This document shows positions 18,816-30,100 of a stretch of 64,000 nt of DNA, piece by piece. The position numbers and the translations under genes are program-made. Within the stretch, counting starts at the first letter, position 1. The number at the start of each line of letters is the position of its first letter. The notes under the pieces were generated by a model that was not told the origin of the DNA, made no database searches, and worked only from the letters and a program-made list of their open reading frames with translations. The DNA lies in contig NZ_BMVL01000022.1 in assembly GCF_014650695.1 (NCBI RefSeq), forward strand, positions 1-64,000, given 5' to 3'. Source of the stretch: Streptomyces avidinii. Its GTDB lineage: Bacteria; Actinomycetota; Actinomycetes; Streptomycetales; Streptomycetaceae.

Positions 18816-21800
18816 TCAGTCCTTTCCGAATTCCGCGTTGATGAAGTCGAAGAGCTCTTCATCCGTCGCGGAATCGAGCTTGCTGGTGATGTCGCCCTCG
18901 GACGTTTCGTCCTCGCGGCCGTTCCAGGCGGCGGCCAGGCCGCGCAGCCGGGTGGCGATCTGTTCGCGGGTGGCGTTGTCCGGGGGTGAGGCCGCGAGTG
19001 CGGCCTCGAGGTGGTCGAGCTGGGTCAGTACCGGCAGCGGTGCCCCGGCGACCGACCGCAGGATCTTGTTCTGCAGGTGCTCGGCGAGCGCGTTCGCGGT
19101 CGGGTAGTCGAAGACCAGTGCGGCGGAGAGTTGGACGCCGGTGGCCGCGATCAGCCCGTTGCGCAGTTCCACGGCGGTGAGGGAGTCGAATCCGAGCTCC
19201 CGGAAGGGACGCCTGGGGTCGAGTGCGACGTCGGAGCCGTAGTCGAGGACGCGCGCCACCTGCTGCTGGATCAGCTCCAGCAGCATGCTCTGCCGACCGC
19301 TCTCGGACTGGGCGGCCAGCTGCTGGGCGAGGGTCTGGGCGGGCGCCGCGGCAGCGGCTCCGGAGGCCCGGCGCAGCGGGGTCCGGACGAGACTGCGGAA
19401 CGGGGCCGGGAGGGACCCGTCGCCCGCCTTCTTCCGCAGGACGGCCAGGTCCAGGCGCATCGGCACCAGGGTGGCCGCGCCGGAGGCCCAGGCCCGGTCG
19501 AACAGGGCGGCGCCCTGCTCGGGGGTGAAGGCCAGGACGCCTGCCTGCGCCATGCGGCGCCGGTCGCCGTCGGACAGGTTGGCCGCCATGCCGGAGGTGG
19601 TCTCCCACAGGCCCCACGCCAGCGAGGTGGCGGGCAGGCCGGCCTCCCGGCGGCGGTGGGCGAGCGCGTCCAGGAACGCGTTGGCCGCAGCGTAGTTGGC
19701 CTGGCCTGCGCCTCCGAAGGTGCCGACGCCGGAGGAGAAGAGCACGAAGTGGGACAGGCCCAGGTCCGCGGTCAGCTCGTGCAGGTTGAGCGCCGCATCG
19801 GCCTTGGGCCGCAGTACGGTGTCCACCCGCTCGGGCGTCAGCGTGGTCAGTACGCCGTCGTCGACGACGCCGGCGATGTGCACCACGGCGGTGACGGGGT
19901 GCTCCGCCGGAACGTCCGCGAGGACGGCGGCCAGGGCCGCGCGGTCAGCGGCGTCGCAGGACACGAAGGTCGCCTCGGCGCCCGACTCGGCGAGCAGTGC
20001 CGCCAGTTCGGCGGCACGCGGGTCCTGCGGACCCTTCCTGCTGAGCAGCAGGAGCCGGCGTACGCCGTGTCCGGTGGCCAGGTGCCGCACGATCTCGGTG
20101 CCGATGCCGCCGGTCGCGCCGGTGACCAGCACCGTGCCGTGGCCGCCCGCCGGTGCGGCGGGGATGTCCGGCCGCTGTTCGGTGACCGGGGCCAGCCGGG
20201 GCACGAGCACGTCCCCGGCGCGGATCGCGAGCTGCGGCTCGACGGCGGCCGTCGCGTGTGCCACGGCCGCGGCGAGGAGGTCCGCGTCGTCGTCCCGGTC
20301 GCCCAGGTCGACGAGCACGAACCGCTCAGGGTGTTCGGCCTGGGCCGAGAGCAGCAGGCCCCGGGCCGCCGCCTGGGCCGGGTCCACGGAGGCACCGTCG
20401 TCGGTCGCCGCGGCGGCCCTGGTGACGAACACCGTGCGGGTTCCGGTCAGGCGGGCGTCCGCCAGGACGTCCATGGACAGGGCCAGCGTGCGGTGGGTCG
20501 TGTGCCGTACGGAATCGAGCAGTTCGCCGGGGGCCGTGTCGACGGTGAGGACGACCAGGTCGGGGCCGGCCGTGCGGTCGGAGGCCTCGGCCAGCGCGGC
20601 GAGGTCCGGGTAGGTCTGCACCTCTCCGCCCTGGGTGTTGGCGAGGGCCTTGGCCAGGTCGTGCGGGTCGTCGCCGACGACCGCCCAGACGGGGGTGGCC
20701 TGGCCGGGGTCCGTCTGCGGGGCGGGCGTCCAGGTCAGCCGGTAGAGCGAGTCCGTGCCGGGGATCCCTGCCGGGGCCACCGTCGCGGTGCCCTCCCGCA
20801 CGGCGATCCGGTCGACCGTGAGGACGGGTGCGCCCTCGGGGTCGGTGAGCCGGACGGCGACCGTGTCGGTGCCGGTCCGGGTCAGCCGGACGCGCAGCGC
20901 GGTGGCGCCGGTGGCGTACCGGGACACGCCGTCGAAGTGGACGGGCTCCCCGGCCAGTTCGGTCACGAGACCGGTCAGAGCGGTCAGCAGCGCCGGGTGC
21001 AGTCCGAAGCGGTCGGCGTCGGCCGCCTCTTCGTCGGTCAGCACCAGTTCGGCGAACAGCTCGCCCTCACGGCGCCACACCGCGTCCTGGGCGTCCGGCT
21101 CGGCGTCGGCCGGCGGCCACACCTCCGGATCGGACCCGGTCGGGGCCGTTTCGCCGCCGAGCACGCCGGTGGCGATGCGCTCCCACTGCTCCTGCGGGCC
21201 GTCGGCGGGTCCGGTGTGGAGGGTGAAGGCGCGCCTGCCGTCCTCGTCGGGGCCGGCCACCGCGAGTTGCAGCGGCGCGCCCGGCCGGGCGACGGCGGTG
21301 CTCAGGTCCAGACCGGCGATCCGGTCGCAACCGAGCCGGTCGCCCGCCCACAGCACCAGGTCCAGGACCTCGCCGGCGGGAAGGTCCCGGTCGGCGGCGT
21401 CCCGGGGCAGGGCTCCACTGAAGAGGAACCCGCCCGTCTGGGGCAGCGGTGCGGCCGCGGTGAGCAGCGGGTGCCCGGTGCCGGCCAGCCCGGCGCCGGC
21501 CAGCGCGTCGGCTCCGCCGGTCGGGGCGTCGATCCAGTAGCGCCGGTGCTGGAAGGCGTAGGTGGGCAGTTCCACCCGGCGGGCGCCCGTGCCCTCGAAG
21601 AAGGCGGCCCAGTCGACCCGTCCGGTACGGACGTGCGTCCGGCCGAGTGCGGTGAGCAGGGTCCGTACCTGGTCCCGCTCCCTGCGCTGGGTGGCGATGC
21701 CGGCCGCCGTCGCGGCCGCCGACTCCTGGGCCATGGCGGTCAGTACGCCGTCGGGGCCCAGTTCCAGGAAGGTGGTCACGCCGTCGTCGAGCAGCGTGCG

Positions 21801-24155
21801 CACCCCGTCGGCGAAGCGGACGGCGTGCCGGACCTGGCGCACCCAGTAGGCGGGGTCGCGCAGTTCCTCGGCGGTGGCGGTGAGACCGGTGACGTTGGAG
21901 ACGACGGGCAGGGCGGGCTCCCCGAAGGTCACCTGCGCCAGTTCCTGCTCGTACGCGGCGAGCATCGGCTCCATCAGCGGCGAGTGGAAGGCGTGGCTCA
22001 CGGTGAGCCGCTTGGTGCGCAGCCCCGCCGCGGCCAGGCGGGTGTCCGCCTCGGTGACGGCGGCCTCGGTGCCGGAGAGCACCACGGAGGCGGGGCCGTT
22101 GACGGCGGCGACAGCCAGTTCCGTGGTCGCGCCGAGGAGTTCGGACACCTGCGCCTCGGAGGCGGCGACGGACAGCATCGCCCCTCCCTCGGGCAGTTCC
22201 TGCATCAGCCGGGCGCGGGCGGTGACCACCCGTGCCGCGTCTGCGGTCGACCAGACGCCGGCCGCGTGTGCGGCGACGAGCTCACCGATGGAGTGGCCGA
22301 GCAGCGCGTCGGGCCGGACGCCCCAGTGCGTGAGCAGTCGGAACAGGGCGCTCTCCACGGCGAACAGGGCCGTCTGCGTGTAGAGGGTCTGGTCGAGCAG
22401 CGCGGCCTCGGGCGAGCCGGGTTCCGCGAACACGACCGTGCGCAGTGGGCGGGGCAGGTGGCGGTCCAGCTCCGCGCACACCTCGTCGAAGGCTTCGGCG
22501 AAGTGCGGGAAGGCCGCGTACAGCTCGCGGCCCATGCCGGCGCGCTGGGATCCCTGTCCGGTGAACAGGAAGGCCAGTCCGCCGTCGGCGCGTTCCTCGG
22601 TGGCCGCCCCGGAGGACAGGTCGGCGAGGGCGCCGCGCAGTTCCTCCGTGTCGGCGGCGACGACGACGGCCGCGTGGTCCAGGACGGTGCGGGTCGTCGC
22701 CAGCGAGTAGGCGAGGTCGGTGACGGCGGCCGGGTCCTGGCCGAGTCGCTCGGCCAGGCGGGCGGCCTGGCCGCCGAGGGCCTCGCGGGTCCGCGCGGAG
22801 AGGACGACGGGGACGGGTGTTCCCGGCTCCGCGGTCCGCGGATCGCCCTCGACCACGGCGGTGTCGCCGTCCGGTGCCTGCTCCAGGATCACGTGGGCGT
22901 TGGTGCCGCTGATCCCGAAGGCGGAGACACCCGCCCGGCGCGGCTCGCCGGTCTCGGGCCAGTCCCGGGCCTCGGCGAGCAGTTCCACCGCTCCGGCCGT
23001 CCAGTCCACGTGCGGGCTGGGGGCGTCCACGTGCAGGCTGCGCGGGAGCACTCCGTGCCGCATCGCCTCGACCATCTTGATGACCCCGGCCACACCGGCT
23101 GCGGCCTGGCTGTGCCCGATGTTGGACTTCACCGAGCCGAGGTAGAGCGGCCGGTCCGCGGGCCGGTCCTGGCCGTAGGTGGCCAGCAGGGCCTGGGCCT
23201 CGATGGGGTCGCCGAGGGTGGTGCCGGTGCCGTGGGCCTCGATCGCGTCGACGGCCGAGGAGGGCAGGTCGGCGTTGACCAGCGCCTGGCGGATGACCCG
23301 CTGCTGGGCGGGGCCGTTGGGCGCGGTGATGCCGTTGGAGGCGCCGTCCTGGTTGACCGCGGAGCCGCGGACCACCGCGAGTACGGGGTGGCCGTTGCGG
23401 CGGGCGTCGGAGAGCCGCTCCAGGAGGAGCACTCCGGCGCCCTCGCCGAGGGAGAACCCGTCGGCGGCGGCCGCGAACGGCTTGCAGCGGCCGTTGGCGG
23501 CCAGTCCGCGCTGCCGGCTGAACGCGACGAACGAGGTCGGGTCGGGCATCACGGTGGCGCCGCCCGCCATCGCCAGGTCGCACTCGCCGTTGCGCAGGGC
23601 CTGGGCTGCGAGGTGCAGCGCGACCAGCGAGGAGGAGCAGGCGGTGTCGACGGTGAGCGCGGGGCCCTCGAATCCGAGGGAGTAGGAGATCCGGCCCGAG
23701 GCGACATTGGCCGAGGCGGTGACGAGGAAGCCCTCCATGCCGTCCGTGGAGCCGCGCAGGCGGGTGCCGTAGGCCTGGTCGGTCAGGCCCACGTACACGC
23801 CGGTGCGGCTGCCGCGCAGGGCGGCGGGGTCGATACCGGCGCGTTCCAGCGTCTCCCAGGAGGACTCCAGGAGCAGCCGGTGCTGCGGGTCCATGGCCTG
23901 AGCCTCACGCGGCGAGATGCCGAAGAAGCCCGGGTCGAAGTTGCCGGCGGTGTGCAGGAATCCGCCCTGATCGACGTAGCTGGCGCCGGCCCGGTCCGGG
24001 TCGGAGTCCATGAGCCGGTCCAAGGGCCAGCCGCGGTCGGTGGGGAAGGGCGTGATGAGGTCGGCCTCGTCGCGCACGGCCCGCCACAGGTCCTCGGCGG
24101 AGGCGATCCCGCCGGGGTAGCGGCAGGCCATCGAGACGATGGCGATCGGGTCGTC
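18816..24155 (-). other. PKS module 6: KS-AT(malonyl)-DH0-KR(B)-ACP
   Basis: The AT has GHSIG and HAFHS, predicting malonyl-CoA. A DH fold remnant spans about residues 3880-4120, but the HxxxGxxxxP segment is gone (the region reads ALPRDAADRDLPAGEVLDLV) and the DAALH motif is LTALTG. The KR is intact (Tyr4481, VDD) and B-type. The net outcome is a hydroxyl rather than an alkene. A C-terminal docking domain follows. Confidence 0.9.
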
Positions 24156-27100
24156 CTGGTCGACCCGCACGACGGTGGTCGCCGGGACTCCCTGTGCGAC
24201 GGCGTCGCCGCCCATCCGCTGGGCCAGGAAGCCGGCCAGCTCGATGGCGTTGGGGTGGTCGAAGACCAGGGTGGCGGGCAGTTTCAGCCCGGTGACGGTG
24301 CTCAGCCGGTTGCGCAGCTCGACCGCGGTCAGCGAGTCGAAGCCGAGCTCCTTGAGCGCGCGGGCCGGGTCGACGGCCTGTGCGTCGTCGTGACCGAGGA
24401 CGGCGGCGGCGTGCTCGCGCACCACCTCGCGCAGGGCGGCGGTGCGCTGCGGACCGGTGAGCCCGGCCAGCCTCTGGGCGAGCGGGGTGCCCGCTTCGTC
24501 CGGGGCGCTCTCTTCCGCGTCCGTCTCGGTCCGGGCCTCGGGCAGCTCGTCCAGCAGACGGCTGCGGCGTTCGAAGGTGAACTGCGGGACGAACCGTGCC
24601 CAGTCCACATCGACCAGCAGCACCGAGGACTCGCCCTGGGCGAGGACCTCGGCGAGGGCGGAAATGCCCAGGTCGGGGTCGATGAGCGGCAGCCCCTTGC
24701 GGGGAAGGGTCTCGAACACCGGGTCGTCGGCCATGCCGCCGCCGGCCCACGGGGCCCAGGCGATGGACAGGGTGGGCACGCCGGCGGCGCGGCGTGCTTC
24801 GGCGCGTGCGTCGAGCACCCCGTTCGCCGCTGCGTAGACGCCGTGGCCGCCGGCGCCCCAGGAGGCGCTGATGGAGGAGAAGTAGACGACCGCGTCGAGT
24901 TGTTCGGGGTCCAGTGCCGCTTCCAGGTTGGCGATGCCGGTGACCTTGGCGGCGAGCGCCTCGGCGAGGTCCTCGACCCCGGCGTCGGCCAGCGGGCCGA
25001 GGCCGCCGGCGCCCGCGGTGTGCACCACGGCGCCGATGCGGTCGCCGTCGCGCTGGGCGTGGGCGACCATCTCGGCCACCTGGGCGGGATCTCCGAGGTC
25101 ACAGGAGATCAGGGTGACCCTGGTACCGGCCGCGGTCAGTTCGGCGGCCAGTTCGTCCGCGCCGGGTGCGCGGGCGCCGCTGCGGCTGGTGAGGACGATG
25201 TGCTCGGCGCCTTCGCGGGCCAGCCAGCGGGCGACCCGTCCGCCGAGGGCGCCGGTGCCGCCGGTCACCAGGACGGTGCCGCGCGGCTGCCAGCCCGCGC
25301 CGGGGGCGGCGGGGGCGGGGACGGCGCGGACGATCCTGCGACCGAAGGTGCCGGAGGGACGCAGTGCGATCTGGTCCTCGCCGTCCGTCCCGGTGAGGAC
25401 GGCCACCAGACGGTCGGCCGTCCGCTCGTCGACGGTGTCCGGGAGGTCGACGACACCGCCCCAGGTGTGCGGGGACTCCAGCGCGGCGACCCGGCCGAGG
25501 GCCCAGAGTCCGGCCTGCTCGGGGCGGGCCGGTCCGGCGTCGTCGGCGGTGGCGACGGCTCCGTTGGTCAGGTACCACAGCGGGGCCTGGATGCCGTTGG
25601 TGCCGAGCGCGCGGAGCAGGGCGAGGCTGAGGGCCAGCCCGGCGGGCACGACGGCCTCCAGCGGGTGCGCCGAGGTGTCCGTGCCGGTGAGCGAGACGAC
25701 TCCGGCCGGGGTGGCGTCGCCGAGCACGCCGCGGATCGCGGCGGCCAGCGCGGCCTCGTCGGATCCGGCGTCCACGGCCAGGACGAGGAGCTCGCCGGCC
25801 CGCTCGCGCAGGGCGCGGACGGTGTCGGTGACCACCGTGTCGTCCCCGGCGCCGGCCGGTACGACCAGGAGCCAGGTGCCGGGCAGTGCGGAGCCCTGCG
25901 CGTCGGGCAGCCGCTTCCACTCGATGCGGTAGCGCCAGGATTCGATCAGGGCCCGGTCCTTGCGGCCCTGCCGCCAGGCGGACAGGGCGGGCACGAGCTC
26001 GCGCAGCGGCTGTTCGTCGGCCAGGCCGAGGGTGCCGGCGAGGGCGGGCAGGTCCTGCGCCTCGACGGCCTGCCAGAACCGCTCGTCCTGCGGGTCCTGG
26101 GCGGCCGCCCGGGGCGCCGGCCAGTAACGGGTGCGCTGGAAGGGGTAGGTGGGGAGCTCCACCGGTGTGCCGTGGTGGCCTTCGAAGGCGGGGGCCCAGT
26201 CCACGGACGCCCCGGTGGTCCACAGCTCGGCCAGGGCGGTGCGCATGCGCGTCAGGCCGCCCTCGTCGCGGCGCAGTGTGCCGGTGACCACCGGTTCGAC
26301 GCCGGCCAGTTCGGCGGTCTCGGTGAGCGCTCCGCCGAGCACCGGGTGCGGGCTGACCTCCACGAACGTGTGGTGGCCCTGCTCGACCAGCGCGGTGACG
26401 GCCGGTTCCAGCAGCACCGGCCGGCGCAGGTTGCGGTACCAGTAGCCGGCGTCGAGTCCGGCGGTGTCCTGCCACTGGGCGGTGACGGTGGAGAAGAACG
26501 GGACGGGTGCGGCGCCGGGGCGGACCGGGCCGAGTGCGGCCATGATCTCGTCCTCGATGCGTTCCACCTGCGCCGAGTGGGAGGCGTAGTCCACGTCGAT
26601 GCGCCGGACGCGTACGTCCTGGGACCGGGCGTGCGCCATCAGTTCCTCGAGGGCGTCCGGCTCGCCGGAGACGACCATGGCGGAGGGACCGTTGACGGCC
26701 GCGAGGGACACGCGTCCCTCCCAGCGGGGCAGCCACTGCTCGATCTCGGTGCGCGGGACGGCGACCGACACCATGCCGCCGTCGCCGGCGAGGGCGCACA
26801 GCGCCTTGGCCCGCAGGGTGACGACGCGGGCCGCGTCGTCCAGGGACAGGGCCCCGGCCACGCAGGCGGCGGCGATCTCGCCCTGGGAGTGGCCGACCAC
26901 GGCGGCCGGTACCACTCCGTAGGAGCGCCACAGTTCGGCCAGCGAGACCATCACGGCGAACAGCACGGGCTGGACGACCTCGACCCCGTCGAGCGCCGAG
27001 CCCGAGCGCACGGTCTCGGTGATGGAGAAGCCGGTGTACGGGGTGAGCGCGCGCTCGCACTCGGCCCAGCGGGCGGCGAAGGCCGGTGCGGTGTCCAGGA

Positions 27101-30100
27101 GTTCGGCGGCCATGCCCGGCCACTGCCCGCCCTGTCCGGGGAAGACGAAGACGGGGCCGCGGGCTGCGGGGCGTACCGCGCCGGTGACCGTTCCGTCGGC
27201 GGGTTCACCGGCCGCGGTCGCCCGCAGTCCGGCGGCGAGCTCTTCGTACCCGGCGCCGAGGACGACGGCACGGTGCTCGAAGTCGGAGCGGGAGGTGAGC
27301 AGCGCGTGCCCGACGGCGTCGGCCGGGACCTGCAGCTCCGCCAGCCGCTCGGCCAGCAGGGCCGCCCGGGCGCGCAGCGCCTCGGGGGTACGGGCGGACA
27401 GGAGCAACGGGGTCGCGTCTGCGTCCGGGGAGTCGGCGGGGGGCTCCGCGACCGCATCCTGCGGTCCCTGTTCCAGGATGACGTGCGCGTTGGTGCCGCT
27501 GACACCGAAGGACGAGACGGCGGCCCGGCGGGGGCGGCCGGTGTCCGGCCAGTCGCGGTTCTCGGTGAGCAGTTCCACGGCGCCGGCCGACCAGTCCACC
27601 TCGGGGGTGGGCTCGTCCACGTGCAGCGTCCGGGGCAGGACGCCGCGGCGCAGCGCCTGCACCATCTTGATCACGCCGCCGACGCCGGCGGCGGCGCCGC
27701 TGTGCCCGATGTTGGACTTCAGCGAGCCCAGCCACAGCGGGTGGCCGTCCTCGCGGTTCCGCCCGTACGTGGCCAGGAGGGCCTGGGCCTCGATCGGGTC
27801 GCCGAGCGTGGTGCCGGTGCCGTGGGCCTCCACGGCGTCGACGTCCGCGGCGGTCAGGCCGGCCGCGGAGAGCGCCTGGCGGATCACCCGCTGCTGGGCC
27901 GGACCACTGGGGGCGGCGAGGCCGTTGGAGGCGCCGTCGGAGTTGATCGCGCTGCCCCGGACGGTGGCGAGGACGCGGTGCCCGTTGCGGCGGGCGTCGG
28001 AGAGGCGCTCCACGAGGAGGACGCCGACGCCCTCGGCCCAGTTGGTGCCGTCGGCCGCGGCGGCGAAGGCCTTGCAGCGGCCGTCCGCGGCCAGGCCGTT
28101 CTGCTTGCCGAAGTCGATGAACGCGCCGGGGGTCGAGATCACCGAGACGCCGGTGGCCAGGGCGAGGTCGCACTCCCCCTTGTGCAGGGCTCCGATGGCC
28201 ATGTGCAGGGCCACCAGCGAGGAGGAGCAGGCGGTGTCGACGGTGACGGCCGGTCCGTGCAGGCCGAGGGTGTAGGCGACGCGGCCGGACACGACGCTGG
28301 CCGCGGTTCCGGTGGAGAGGTAGCCGTCGGCCTCGGGCGCCCCGGCCAACACCTGGCCGTAGTCGGAGCCCGCGGCACCGGCGAAGACGCCGGTCCGGCT
28401 GCCGCGCAGGGTGGCGGGGTCGATTCCCGCGCCTTCCAGTGCTTCCCAGGACACTTCCAGCAGCAGCCGCTGCTGGGGGTCCATCGCCAGCGCCTCGCGC
28501 GGGGATATGCCGAAGAAGGACGCGTCGAAGTCCGCGGCGTCGGAGAGGAATCCGCCCTTCATGGACAGGTCGGAGCGGCGCAGCCCGGCCAGGTCCCAGC
28601 CGCGGTCGGCGGGGAAGTCGCCGACGCCTTCCCGGCCGGAGTGGACCAGGTCCCACAGGTCCTCGGGGTCGTGCACGTCGCCGGGGTAGCGGCAGGCCAT
28701 GCCGACGATGACGACGGGGTCGTCGTCGTGGCGCACCACGGCCGCGGTCTCTTCCTCCTCCTGGCCCACTCCGGAGAGTTCGGCGCGGAGGTACGCGGCG
28801 ACGGCTTCCGGGGTGGGGTGGTCGAAGACCAGCGTCGCGGACAGCCGCAGGCCGGTCTCGGCGGCGACACGGTCCCGGAACCGTACGGCGGCCAGGGACT
28901 CGAAGCCCAGGTCGCGGAAGGGGAGCAGCGGGTCGATGGCATCGCCGGAGGCGTGGCCGAGGACGGATGCGGCGTGCGCGCGGACCAGGCCGAGCAGGTC
29001 GAGCCCACCGTCCGACTGGCGGGCCTCGCCCGCAGCGGCGGCCGGGGCGGGCAGCGCGCGGACGGCGGGCAGGTCGGCCACCAACGGGCGCGGGCCCCGT
29101 CCGGTGAAGACCGGGTGGAAGAGGGTCCAGTCGACGTCGGCGATCGCGCAGAGGGGCTCGTCCGCGTCCAGGGCCTGGGCCAGGGCGGACAGCGCCCGTT
29201 CCGGAGCCAGGGGAAGCAGCCCGGGGAGGGTGGGGAGATCCTCCGTGCCGGATGTCTCCCAGGGGCCCCATCCGACACACGTGGCAGGCCGGCCGGCGAG
29301 CACGCGGCGTTCGGCGACCGACTCGAGGGCGGCGTGCGCGAGGGTGTGCACGGCGTCCTCGGTCCCGCCCCAGGTACCGGCGACGGTGGACAGCAGGACG
29401 AAGGCGTCGAGCTCCGTGCCGTCGAGCAGTTCCTCCAGCCGCGTCACGGGCAGCAGCCGGTCCTCGACGGCTCGCGCCAGCGCGGCGGGGTCGGCGTCCT
29501 CCACGGTGGACAGACCGGCGGGGTCGATGCCGCTGAGGTGCACGACACCGGTCACTCCGAGCGGCGTGACCGGGTCGGCCGGACCGGCGGGGTCCCACTC
29601 GATGAGCGTGTACAGGTGTTCCGATCCGGCCGCGGGCAGCGGTGTGCCGGGGCGGTGCGCCAGGACGACGGTGTGTTCGCCGCCCTCGGCCAGGGTCTCC
29701 AGCAGCTCGGGCGTCACGCCCGCGATGTCACCGGTCACGAGGACGGTCCCACCGGGAAGCCGGGTGCGGCTGCGGCGGGGCGGCAGGGCGGGCAGCAGCC
29801 GGCGGGCGAACACCCCGCCCGGGCGGACGGCCAGCTCGTCCGCGTCGCCGGGGGCGGCGAGGACCGCGGCGAGGAGGCGTGCGGAACGCGCGTCAAGCTC
29901 TGCCGGGAGGTCGACGACTCCCCCGGCTCCGTGCGAAAGCCGGCCCAGGCCCCACAACGGTGCCTGGTCGGCTCCGGGCGCGGGCTCGGTGTCGACGGAG
30001 ACCGCGGCGCGGGTGGCCGTCCACAGGGGGGCGGTGATGCCCGCGTCCGCGACGGCCTGCCGGAGGGTGAGAGCGGCCTCGAGGGCCTCGGCACCCGTAC

